From NCBI GenBank assembly GCA_028824555.1, contig JAPPDJ010000076.1:1-42598 (forward strand): 42,598 nt of DNA, given 5' to 3'. The translations under genes were made by a program, and so were the position numbers. Below the pieces are notes generated by a model. That model ran no database searches, was not told the origin of the DNA, and saw nothing but the letters and a program-made list of their open reading frames with translations. Source of the DNA: Gammaproteobacteria bacterium (GTDB lineage Bacteria; Pseudomonadota; Gammaproteobacteria; Pseudomonadales; Azotimanducaceae). Below, piece by piece: positions 14,791 through 24,000 of the stretch (positions are counted from its first letter, which is position 1; each line of letters starts with the position of its first letter).

Positions 14791-16386
14791 GTGGAAACCG
14801 ACCGCCGCCGCACCTTCGCGATCATCTCGCATCCCGATGCCGGCAAGACGACGGTGACGGAGAAGCTGTTGCTGCTTGGCAACGCCATCGTCATGGCCGG
14901 CACCATTAAGGCGCGCAAGTCGAACCGCCACGCCGCTTCAGACTGGATGAAGATGGAGCAGGAGCGGGGCATCTCGGTCACCACGTCGGTGATGCAGTTT
15001 GACTATGGCTCGCACGTCGTGAATCTGCTCGACACGCCGGGCCACGAGGACTTCTCCGAAGACACCTACCGCACCCTCACGGCGGTGGATTCCGCGCTCA
15101 TGGTCATTGACGGCTCCAAGGGGGTGGAGCCGCGCACCATTCGGCTGCTGGAAATCTGCCGGATGCGGGACACGCCCGTATTCACGTTCATCAACAAGCT
15201 GGATCGGGAAATCCGTGATCCGGTGGAACTGATCGACGAGATCGAGGATGTCCTAGCCATTGAATGTGCGCCCATGTCGTGGCCTATCGGGGCAGGCAGT
15301 TCCTTCCGCGGCGTGTATCTGCTGGCGAGCGACCGCATCGTCTGCTACGAGTCCGGCCACGGCGACAAGCGTCGCGAGTGGCGCGCCATCGAAGGGCTCG
15401 ACAGCCCCGAGGCGCGCGCCTGGCTTGGCGACCAGCACGAGGGCTTCGCCGAGGAAGTGGAGTTGGTGCGCGGGGCAAGCCATGCCTTCGACGAGGAGGC
15501 GTTCCTTGCGGGTCGGCGGACGCCAGTCTTCTTCGGCACCGCCCTCGGCAACTTTGGCGTCGAGCACTTCCTTGACTGCTTCTCAGAGCACGCGCCGCCA
15601 CCGGGTTCTCGCATGGCGCGCGTCAACGGCGGAGTGCCACGAAGCGTGGAGCCCCAGGAGGCCAAGTTCTCCGGCTTCGTGTTCAAGATTCAGGCGAACA
15701 TGGATCCGAAGCACCGGGACCGCATCGCCTTCCTGCGGGTGTGTTCCGGCGGCTATCGACCGGGGATGCGTTTGCGCCACGTTCGGATGGGGCGCGACAT
15801 GAAGGTGGGCAATGCCGTCACCTTCATGGCCGGCGATCGAGTGCAGGCGGAGGAGGCCTGGGCCGGAGACATTATTGGGCTCTACAACCACGGTGCCATC
15901 AGCATCGGCGACACCTTCACCGAAGGCGAGGAACTGCGCTTCGAGGGCGTTCCGAACTTCGCCCCGGAGCTGTTTCAGGTGGTGCGGCCGCGGGACCCGC
16001 TCAAGGCGAAGCAGCTCGAGAAGGGCGTGCGGCAGCTCTCGGAGGAGGGTGCGACACAGGTCTTCTTCCCCTTGGCGCGCAACGATATCGTCATCGGCGC
16101 CGTCGGCTCGTTGCAGTTTGATGTGGTGGCACACCGCCTGGATGCGGAATACCGCGCCGACTGCGTGTTCGCGCCGGGGGACATTTTCACGGCGCGCTGG
16201 GTGCAGTGCGACGATCAGCGTCGGCTCGACGAGTTCAAGAGCCGCAATCTCGGCCGCCTCGCCATCGACGGCGGCGGGCATCTCGCCTACCTCGCGTCGA
16301 GCCGCACCAACCTCAGCCTCACGGAAGAGCGCTGGCCGGAGATTCGCTTTGCGGCGGCGCGGGAACACGCGGCGGTGGCGCTGTGA
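14791..16386 (+). CDS. prfC: Peptide chain release factor 3 (RF3)
   Basis: A 531-residue translational GTPase that recycles RF1/RF2 from the ribosome after peptide release. G1 is [13 protein letters not shown], the switch region [21 protein letters not shown]3 [20 protein letters not shown] and G4 NKLDRE, all nearly identical to E. coli RF3, as are [22 protein letters not shown] and [12 protein letters not shown] later on. Length matches (E. coli 529). The start is GTG at 14791, placed a few residues before the conserved [11 protein letters not shown]; no strong Shine-Dalgarno is present. The stop overlaps the GTG start of the next gene as GTGA, so a SirB1-like protein is co-translated. Confidence 0.97.
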   Translation: METDRRRTFAIISHPDAGKTTVTEKLLLLGNAIVMAGTIKARKSNRHAASDWMKMEQERGISVTTSVMQFDYGSHVVNLLDTPGHEDFSEDTYRTLTAVDSALMVIDGSKGVEPRTIRLLEICRMRDTPVFTFINKLDREIRDPVELIDEIEDVLAIECAPMSWPIGAGSSFRGVYLLASDRIVCYESGHGDKRREWRAIEGLDSPEARAWLGDQHEGFAEEVELVRGASHAFDEEAFLAGRRTPVFFGTALGNFGVEHFLDCFSEHAPPPGSRMARVNGGVPRSVEPQEAKFSGFVFKIQANMDPKHRDRIAFLRVCSGGYRPGMRLRHVRMGRDMKVGNAVTFMAGDRVQAEEAWAGDIIGLYNHGAISIGDTFTEGEELRFEGVPNFAPELFQVVRPRDPLKAKQLEKGVRQLSEEGATQVFFPLARNDIVIGAVGSLQFDVVAHRLDAEYRADCVFAPGDIFTARWVQCDDQRRLDEFKSRNLGRLAIDGGGHLAYLASSRTNLSLTEERWPEIRFAAAREHAAVAL

Positions 16387-17183
16387 GCGACGACGGCGGG
16401 CTTACGGACCTGCCGCTCAAGGGCGACCTGCTCGCGTTTATCGAACGCAACGACGACCCGGTGGAAGGTGCACTAATCGTTGCGCGCATCCTCGAGTCCG
16501 ACGACGCCGATGTGGATTGGGCGCGGGGCGAGATCGAGCGCATCGCTGCCTCGGCAAGGGAGAGGGGCGAGCCGGGCGCGACGCATGTCGTTGCGGAAAT
16601 GGCGAGCCTGGGCTTCACCGGTGCCCGCGAGCGCTACTACGAGCTGGAAAACAGCATCCTGCCGCACGTGCTGAAAAGCCGGCAGGGCATTCCGGTGTCG
16701 ATGGGGGTGGTGGCGATGGGCGTGGCACGCCTGCTGGGGCTCGACGCGGTGGGCGTCAACTTTCCGCGCCACTTCCTCGTGACCATTGGCGGCGCCTTGG
16801 TGGATCCGTTTGGCTTGCGGGTCACTTCGCGAGAGGAGTGCACCGCTTGGTTGCGCGCGAACCGTGTGGGCGAGGCTGGGGCATTTGCCCAGGCGTCGCC
16901 GCGCGAGGTCACCTTGCGGATGCTCAACAACGCCCGGATGCTGGTGCAGCGCGGTGGCGATCCCGCCCGAGCGCTCATGCTGTCCGACTATCAACTGCTG
17001 ATCGTGCCCGAGATGTACGGCATCTACGTCGAGCGTGCGGACCTTTGGATGGCGCTCGGCGCACCCGAGATGGTCACCGAGGAACTCGAACGCGCCGTGC
17101 AATACGCTCCGAGCGAGGAAATCGCCAAGCGGCTACGCGACCGGGCACGACAATCGCGAGGCGGTCGCTCTACGGTCAACTGA
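16383..17183 (+). CDS. SirB1-like transglutaminase-like/TPR protein
   Basis: A 266-residue cytoplasmic protein of the SirB1 family. The core block is [57 protein letters not shown] (split here only by my reading: [15 protein letters not shown], then [14 protein letters not shown], then [11 protein letters not shown]). The C-terminal ~80 residues look like TPR helices ([27 protein letters not shown]). The family has a transglutaminase-like fold that often lacks a full catalytic triad; its role is poorly known. The GTG start at 16383 overlaps the prfC stop (GTGA). It is convergent with fabY, 76 bp away. A functional tie to RF3 is possible but only from coupling. Confidence 0.85.
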   Translation: MSDDGGLTDLPLKGDLLAFIERNDDPVEGALIVARILESDDADVDWARGEIERIAASARERGEPGATHVVAEMASLGFTGARERYYELENSILPHVLKSRQGIPVSMGVVAMGVARLLGLDAVGVNFPRHFLVTIGGALVDPFGLRVTSREECTAWLRANRVGEAGAFAQASPREVTLRMLNNARMLVQRGGDPARALMLSDYQLLIVPEMYGIYVERADLWMALGAPEMVTEELERAVQYAPSEEIAKRLRDRARQSRGGRSTVN

Positions 17184-17259
17184 GCGGTGCCGGCGGGCAT
17201 GGATTCGCCCGGCATGATGTCTCGCGGGGAGAGAGGGCTGGTTGCAGCTTCGAGCGGCC

Positions 17260-19107
17260 CTACGTCATGTCTGGGAAGGGGTTGTCGGCGTCCAGCGAGA
17301 CCGGCGTGCTGTAGCCCGGCACGCGGAGGTTCTCGGCGTCGATGCCGATGTCGTCGCCTTGGAGCACGTCCTCGCCGAAGTGGTAAATGGGCTTGGCTTC
17401 GCCGCGGGTGGCGGCGGCGTCGTAGTCGAGGGCTGCCGCGCGAACGCCCTCGTTGCGGCGAGCGTGGCGCTGCAGGGCGTTCGCTCCGTGGCGTTTCGCG
17501 AGCATGGTTTGGGTGACGTGGGGCGAGAGGACGACACCCGTCGCGTTGTTGCCACCGAAGCCCTTGGAGTTGACCAGCGCCACATCCATCGCTTCCGGGT
17601 CGATCTCGATGTGCTCCGGGCCGATGCGCAGGTTGCTGTGATGCACGTCGTCCGCGGGACCCTCGATGGTGGCGATGCCTGGAATCCAGCCGTACTGCCA
17701 TGCCCCCAGCGCAGCGGCCACCTGGTCGCCGGAAGCGGGTGCGAGAGTGTGGCCGAGATATGCCTTGATGGCAGCGACGTCCCAGCGCTCGATGCCGAAC
17801 GCCTTGGCCATTTCGTTCAGGATGTGCGATTCGGTCACCCGATTCTGCGGCGTTCCGGTGCCGTGCGCGTGGATGTAGGAGCGCTGCCGCACCGCCTCCT
17901 CGCCGAGGATCGCCCGCGCCGTCGCCAGCGCCTTGCCCACAGTGATGTAGTTGCCGACGCCGGGTCCGGGGATCGATTTCTTGAAGCCGTCCGCATTGAC
18001 AAAGACATCCGGCACGGCGCCGTGGATGTCGGCGCCAAGCTCCAGCGCCAGTTCGTCATCGACCAACACGACGTAAACCGATGCCTCGGCCATCGTGAAG
18101 CCGCAGTTCTCCGCGAACGGTCGGCAGGCGCGACGGTTATCCACCTGATCGGTGCCGTCGATGGCCATGAGGGCTTCGTCCTCCGCCAGCGCTCCCATGG
18201 TGCGAAACGCCTCCATGAGTTCCGGCACGATGGGAGCCTCGGCACTTCCCGCCAAGGCGACGCGGCAGCGACCGCTCTTTATGTCGTCCACGGCGCTGCG
18301 GAGGTTGTAAAGGAAGGTGGCGCAGGCGCCGATCATGCCGCCGGTGGCGCCGACGCTGCCAATGACGTAGGCGTTGACGAAATCGGCCGGCATTTCGACG
18401 AGGCCAAGCGCCGCCTGCTTGGAGTTGGGGCGACGGCCCATCATGGGCGCCTGCATCATGCCGCGCGTGCTTTGGTCATCGAGTTGCCCCATGGCGCTGC
18501 CGGCATATGCCGAGAACTGGTCTGGACGGACGCGGCGCTTGAGTTCCTGCCAAGGGATGCCAACGGAGCGAACCGCGTCGGATGCGCCGTAGATGGCGAG
18601 TTGCAGACCCCTGGGGTGGCTGCGTGACTGATAGAGGCTGCCGGGATCGAAGCCGGTGGGCGCCTCGCCGGCGGATGTGACCCGAGAGTCGCGTCGGTCC
18701 GGCACCAGTACATCCGCCTGCGGCGCAGTGACGTCGAAGGCGCCGTCGTCGCGCTTAATGACGTCCCAGCTGTCCGGGATGCGTTCGGGCATGTCCCTGG
18801 CCGGAACGGTGAAGGCCAACGCATTGCCGTCCGCTGGCTGAAGCCGTGCCCGTCGCTGCCACGGGATGTCGTCCGGGTCGAAGCACTCGACGCGGCGAAT
18901 CAGCGTGTGGTCCTTGATGTGTGTGCGCACACCCGGATCGGCGCTGTCGGCGTCCAGGTTCATCAGCGCGGCGAGGCTGGCATAGGTGTCGTCCGCTGCC
19001 TCCTTGCCGATCGCGTCGATGACGGTGCGGCGATAGGCGTGGTGGGAGGAAATCCGGCCGGCGGGATTCACTCCTCCAAACCCGATGATGACCGGCAATC
19101 GCGCCAC
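17260..19107 (-). CDS. fabY: FabY-type beta-ketoacyl synthase
   Basis: A 615-residue ketosynthase resembling the FabY enzyme of Pseudomonas aeruginosa, which starts fatty acid synthesis by condensing acetyl-CoA with malonyl-ACP in place of FabH. The start MARLPVIIGFGGVNPAGRIS is characteristic, and the length (about 615-635) is well above FabB/FabF. The catalytic triad is visible: Cys262 (GGMIGACATFLYNL), His415 (IHAHGTGTPQN) and His453 (KAYLGHTLAPASG). The C-terminal NSKGFGGNNAT glycine-rich block is intact. The ATG at 19107 fits. It follows a thiolase gene by 45 bp on the same strand and lies close to the divergent carboxylase gene, which suits a role in fatty acid synthesis. Confidence 0.92.
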   Translation of the reverse strand: MARLPVIIGFGGVNPAGRISSHHAYRRTVIDAIGKEAADDTYASLAALMNLDADSADPGVRTHIKDHTLIRRVECFDPDDIPWQRRARLQPADGNALAFTVPARDMPERIPDSWDVIKRDDGAFDVTAPQADVLVPDRRDSRVTSAGEAPTGFDPGSLYQSRSHPRGLQLAIYGASDAVRSVGIPWQELKRRVRPDQFSAYAGSAMGQLDDQSTRGMMQAPMMGRRPNSKQAALGLVEMPADFVNAYVIGSVGATGGMIGACATFLYNLRSAVDDIKSGRCRVALAGSAEAPIVPELMEAFRTMGALAEDEALMAIDGTDQVDNRRACRPFAENCGFTMAEASVYVVLVDDELALELGADIHGAVPDVFVNADGFKKSIPGPGVGNYITVGKALATARAILGEEAVRQRSYIHAHGTGTPQNRVTESHILNEMAKAFGIERWDVAAIKAYLGHTLAPASGDQVAAALGAWQYGWIPGIATIEGPADDVHHSNLRIGPEHIEIDPEAMDVALVNSKGFGGNNATGVVLSPHVTQTMLAKRHGANALQRHARRNEGVRAAALDYDAAATRGEAKPIYHFGEDVLQGDDIGIDAENLRVPGYSTPVSLDADNPFPDMT

Positions 19108-19152
19108 GGCTCGTCGTCCTCGTTCGATTCCGTTGGTTGCCGGCGAGCGCTG

Positions 19153-20307
19153 TCAAACGCGCTCGAGGGCGACGGCCGTGGCTTCGCCGCCGCCAATGCA
19201 GAGCGAGGCGACGCCACGCCTGCCGCCGGTGGCGGCCAGAGCATGTGCGAGCGTGACGATGAGGCGGGAGCCTGTGGAGCCGATGGGATGGCCTTGCGCG
19301 CAGGCTCCGCCATAGAGGTTCACCCGTTCCGCGCCCAGCCCAAGCTCGTCGATGGCCATCATTGGCACGCAGGCAAACGCTTCGTTGATCTCGAAAACAT
19401 CCACATCCTCGTGCCGCCAGCCCACGTCATCGAGCAGCTTGGCGATCGCCCCGGCCGGGGCCACGGTGAATTCGGAAGGGTGGATGGAATGGGTGGCGTG
19501 GCCGACGATGCGAGCGAGCGGATCACCCGCCGCCGAGCCGCAGGCGTCTTCGCTGCCGACCACAAGCGCCGAGGCACCGTCGGAGATGGAGCTTGCGTTG
19601 GCGGCGGTGATGGTGCCGTCGCGCTTGAATGCCGGCCGCAGGGACGGGATGCGGTCGATCTTGGAGCGGCGCGGCTGCTCATCCTCAGTGACATCGCCCA
19701 AAGGGCTGATCTCGCGCGCCAACGTGCCCTCGTCCATGGCGCGGCGGGCCTTGACGACGGACTGAATCGCGAACTCGTCCATCGCCTCGCGGGTGAGTTG
19801 GCGGCTGTCTGCGGTGTCTTGGGCGAAGCTGCCCATGGAGCCCCCCGTTTCCGCGTCTTCGAGGCCGTCCAGGAACATGGCGTCCTTCATTTCGACGTGG
19901 CCCATGCGGGCACCGCTGCGCGCCTTTTCCATGAGGTAGGGCGCGTTGGTCATGCTCTCCATGCCGCCAGCCACCACGCAATTGGCACTGCCGGCGCGGA
20001 TGAGGTCGCTTGCGAGCATGGCTGCCTTCATGCCGGAACCGCACACCTTGTTGATGGTGGTGGCGCCGACCGCGTCGGGAACACCAGCACCGCGCATGGC
20101 TTGCCGCGCCGGCGCCTGTTTCACGCCGGCACTGAGGACGCAGCCCATGAGCACTTCGTCGATGTCCTCGCCGCCGAGCCCAGCGTCGTCCAAGGCTGCG
20201 CGAATGGCGTGTGCCCCGAGCTCTGGCGCGGTGTGGTCCGAAAGGGCGCCGAGAAAGCTGCCGATGGGAGTGCGCTTGGCGCCGAGGACGAAGGCGGATT
20301 GGGTCAT
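19153..20307 (-). CDS. Acetyl-CoA C-acyltransferase (thiolase)
   Basis: A 384-residue thiolase. Catalytic residues are visible: nucleophile Cys89 (NKVCGSGMKA), the NEAFA motif (FEINEAFACVP), His340 (GGACAQGHPIGSTGSR) and Cys370 (SLCIGGGEA). The short length and internal pattern (MESMTNAPYLMEKARSG) match the biosynthetic/degradative acetyl-CoA acetyltransferase group (AtoB/PhaA-like) rather than FadA with its FadB partner, though chain-length preference cannot be read. It lies 36 bp downstream of moaB and 45 bp upstream of fabY on the minus strand. A role supplying or removing acetoacetyl-CoA next to FabY is plausible. Confidence 0.92.
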   Translation of the reverse strand: MTQSAFVLGAKRTPIGSFLGALSDHTAPELGAHAIRAALDDAGLGGEDIDEVLMGCVLSAGVKQAPARQAMRGAGVPDAVGATTINKVCGSGMKAAMLASDLIRAGSANCVVAGGMESMTNAPYLMEKARSGARMGHVEMKDAMFLDGLEDAETGGSMGSFAQDTADSRQLTREAMDEFAIQSVVKARRAMDEGTLAREISPLGDVTEDEQPRRSKIDRIPSLRPAFKRDGTITAANASSISDGASALVVGSEDACGSAAGDPLARIVGHATHSIHPSEFTVAPAGAIAKLLDDVGWRHEDVDVFEINEAFACVPMMAIDELGLGAERVNLYGGACAQGHPIGSTGSRLIVTLAHALAATGGRRGVASLCIGGGEATAVALERV

Positions 20308-20343
20308 GGATGATCGCTCCTGATGGATGGCAGGGTTGTCCGG

Positions 20344-20916
20344 TTAGGGTTCTCCCTCGCGAAAGCGAGGCAGGAGTTCTGCGAAGTTGCAGGGCCGGAA
20401 CTCGTCGTCGAGTTGGTTCACGAGGATGCGGTCCCAACCCGTGGCGCAGGCGTTGGTGGAGCCAGGCAACGCGAACACGAGCGTCGCGTTGGCGAGGCCG
20501 CCGACGGCGCGGGATTGAATGGTGGAACTGCCGATCTCCTCGAACGACAGCTGCCGAAACAGTTCGCCGAAGCCCTCGATGTGCTTGTCGAAGAGCGGCG
20601 TGAGCGCCTCGGGCGTGCTGTCGCGACCGGTGAAGCCGGTGCCGCCGGTGCTGATGACCGCGTCGATGTCGGCATCGGCAATCCAAGCGCTGACGACGGC
20701 GCGGATGGCGTACACGTCGTCGCGGACGATGTCGCGTGCCGCCAAGCGATGGCCAGCGGCGAGGGCCCGCTCCGCGAGCAAGTCACCGGAACGATCGTCA
20801 CGGGCGGTGCGGGTGTCGGACACCGTGAGCAGGGCGATGGCGAGTGAGGTGGCGATGGTGGCGCGAGTCCCGAAGCGATGGGAGGGTTTTTTGCTGAAAA
20901 AGCAAGGCGGATGCAA
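20344..20916 (-). CDS. moaB: MoaB/MogA-family molybdenum cofactor protein with unclear start
   Basis: The body matches E. coli MoaB closely: [93 protein letters not shown] and a C-terminal [10 protein letters not shown]. MoaB/MogA proteins bind molybdopterin; MogA adenylylates it before molybdenum insertion, and MoaB is the paralogue. The start is a problem: no in-frame ATG or GTG lies before the conserved [10 protein letters not shown]. The nearest candidate is TTG at 20916, giving 190 residues with about 20 extra at the N-terminus and no Shine-Dalgarno. An ATG in a different frame (20941) and a T6/A5 run between suggest a possible base-count error or slippage. It heads the moaB-thiolase-fabY run. 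Confidence 0.8.
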   Translation of the reverse strand: MHPPCFFSKKPSHRFGTRATIATSLAIALLTVSDTRTARDDRSGDLLAERALAAGHRLAARDIVRDDVYAIRAVVSAWIADADIDAVISTGGTGFTGRDSTPEALTPLFDKHIEGFGELFRQLSFEEIGSSTIQSRAVGGLANATLVFALPGSTNACATGWDRILVNQLDDEFRPCNFAELLPRFREGEP

Positions 20917-21015
20917 TTTGCGGAATGCACCAGCCTTCCATAAAGTGCGGCGATTGTACCCGCCTCGGAAGCGTTCGGTGACCTGTTCGATGGCCCTCTT
21001 CCCGTTGAAAGCCTG

Positions 21016-24000
21016 ATGGCAAGCCGGTTTGCCCCCGGCGATCGCCTGTTCCTGATTGCCGAAAACCTGGCGCAGGACTCCTCCCTGTTCCCAGAGGAGG
21101 AGCGCGACTTGGATCCGCCCCTGCACGGCACTCTCTCGGATGCAGACATCGCGCGTCGCAACGATTACCTCGACAACGTCGACATCGACTCGTACATCGA
21201 GGCAGTCGTCAGCGCCGCCGAGGACCCCAAGCGCACGCCCGCGCCACAGGCAGTAGCCGAGCTTGGCGAGGTGGTTTCCGAAACCAGCGAAGCGGCCTTT
21301 TACGCCGCCGTCGTCAACATGGACTTCGGCGACGAGGTGCGACCCGTCGGCTTCATCGCCCAGGATCGCGGCGTGCGCAGCGGCGAGTGGATGCCGGAGC
21401 ACCATCTCATGGCGGCGCGCAAGATCGAGGAATACTCCAACCGCTCGATCCCCATCGTCAGCCTGATGGACACTCCCGGTGCTGCTGCCGATGCCGATGC
21501 GAACAGGGGCAACCAGGCGCACAGCATCTCGCTTCTGATCGCCGAGATGTCGAACACCGACGTGCCCAACCTCGGCATCGTCTTCGGCCTCGGCTATTCC
21601 GGGGGCGCCATACCGCTCGCCGCAAGCAACATGATCCTGTCGGTGCGCGATGGCGTTTTCAGCACGATTCAGCCCCGCAGCCTCGCCAGCATCGCCCGAC
21701 GACTCAACCTGTCGTGGCAGCAGTGCGCCAAGGAAGTGGGGCTGTCGCCGTTCGAGCTGAAGCGCCAGGGCAACATCGACGCCATCATCGACTATGCCCC
21801 CGGCGAGGATGTCGCCAACCTCCGCCAAGCCATCGTCTCCGGCATCCGCCATGTGGAGGAGAGCACGCGGCGCTTCGTCGCCGACAATCCGTACATCATC
21901 GACCATTACGCGAGAAGCCTTGAGCGCTATCTGAACCCGTCGCCCAGGCTGCAGGCGACCCAAGCGAGCGCCGCGCTCACGCTCACCCGCAATCCGACGG
22001 AATACGTCAACGTCTTTGGCGTTGCCTATCGCTATCTGCGCTATCTGCGGGTGCGGCGGCGGATTCGCTCGACTACCGTCCATGCCTATGGCCGCCTCGC
22101 CGAGCACGAGTTGCCGGCGGGGGAACTTGCCCGCCGCGCCGCCCGCGAGCGGCGCGAGACGTTCCTGTCGTGGCTGCAGGACCCCGACAAGGTCATCTAC
22201 GACGATGCGCTGGCCAAGCCTTGGCGCAACTATGTCGAGAAGAAGGCGGCAATCCACGACGAACGAGGTCGCATCCGCCGCCTGCTGCTCGGCGAGCCGC
22301 GCAAGAACTTCCAGGACGCGCGGGCGGGCCTCATCGCCAACACCGGCATGTATCTGTACAACCGCTGGAAGGTGGACGCTGCCGGCAACTTCGCATCCCT
22401 CGGCGGGTTCATCGCCAACCACGAGGATGCCGCGCACCTGTTCGCCGCCGCCGACATTCCCGCGCCGCGCCGCCTCGTGGCTGCCATCCGCGCCGACGCC
22501 GCGCTCGGCCCGGCCATGCACGAGCGTTTCTCCTACGAAGCCATGCAGCTCGTCACCGGCGACACGGGCGGCATTCCCGACGCGGTGCTGCGTGAGCAAC
22601 TCTCGTCCGCGCTCAATCTGGCCATGACCGAGGGACCGCTCACCGGATTCGTGAACGAGGCTGCGCTGCCACCGCATCTGGCGCGGGCGGCGAACGGCGG
22701 CGGATCGCCCGTAGTCATCAATCGACTGCTGCTCGACAATCATTTCACGGGCCTCGTGCGGCCTCGGGACGGCGCGCGCCTGCCGGCAATCGATACGCCG
22801 GATGTGAATGTGGCGGACGTGTCGGTGCTCGACATCCTGCTTAACGAGGAACTGCGCGACGACTTCGCCCGCGAATGCGAGAACCTGCTCCTGTTCGACC
22901 GGGTTTACGACGCCATCCTCGCCAACCTCGACTCCATCGCCCGCGAGGCGGGAACCACCCACTCGCTGTCGCGGGAGTCGGTGCAGAAGCTGATCGATGC
23001 GGCGCTGGAAGTTGCCGTTCGGGACCAAGTGGTTGCCGCAGACAGTGCCGGCATCGACGAGATGCGCCAGCGTCTGTTCGACTGGTATTCGCGGGTCAGT
23101 GCCCAGCCGCGCGGTGGCGCCTTCTTCCGCGCCGTGGAGGAATGGAAGCAGACCGCCTTCCCGCATGTCTCCGATGCGCTTTTCGTTGTCGTCACGTTCC
23201 TCTTTGAGCGACTGCTCGGGTCGTATCTGCGGGCACGGCTCGAAGGGCGGCGCTACGAGGGACGCATCTCGCCGCGCAGCATCGGCCGGCGCAAGGATTT
23301 CTGGAACCGGCTAAGCCATGCCTACCGAGACCTCTTGATCCAGAACGTCCTCACCACCTACAAGCGACGACGGGACACCGGCCACGAGCGCTTCGTCCGG
23401 GAGTTCTTCGACGACTTCCGCGAACTCAACGGCGATCTTCTGAGTTCGGACCCATGCGAATTCCCGGGTTTCCGTTCCTCCATCGAAGCCGCCTTGAACG
23501 CCGGCCAGCCGCCGTGCGGCGTGGTGACCGGCATCGGCACGTTCAAGAACGGTGCCGACGGACTGCCGTGCGGCGTCGTGATCTCGAACGTCGGCTTTCA
23601 GGCCGGTTCGTTCGACATGGCGAGCGCCGAGAAATTCTGCAAGCTCCTAGTGCACTGCGCGGAACAGCAACTGCCGCTGATCTGCTTCATTTCCTCTGGC
23701 GGGATGCAGACGAAGGAGGGTGCCGGAGCGCTCTTCTCCATGGCCGCCATTAACGACCGCCTGACGCGCTTCGTACGCGACTTCGACTTGCCGGCCATCG
23801 TCTTCGGCTACGGCGACTGCACCGGCGGTGCCCAGGCGAGCTTCGTCACCCACCCGCTGGTGCAGACCTACTATCTGTCCGGCGCCAGCATGCCGTTCGC
23901 GGGGCAGATCGTGGTGACGAGCTACCTGCCGGCCCAGGCGCACCTCGCCAACTACCTTGCCAGCGAGCCCGGTGCTATGCAGGGGCTGGTGAAGCATCCC

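Noticed and set aside
17184-17259. Bidirectional terminator between the SirB1-like gene and fabY
   Set aside because: Only an imperfect GCCGGCGGGC/GCCCGGC pairing with a bulge and no T tract on either strand.
20344-23166. Very long minus-strand open frame (~940 codons) opposite the carboxylase
   Set aside because: Only its last ~190 codons (MoaB) look like a protein. The rest is a shadow of the carboxylase frame caused by high GC.
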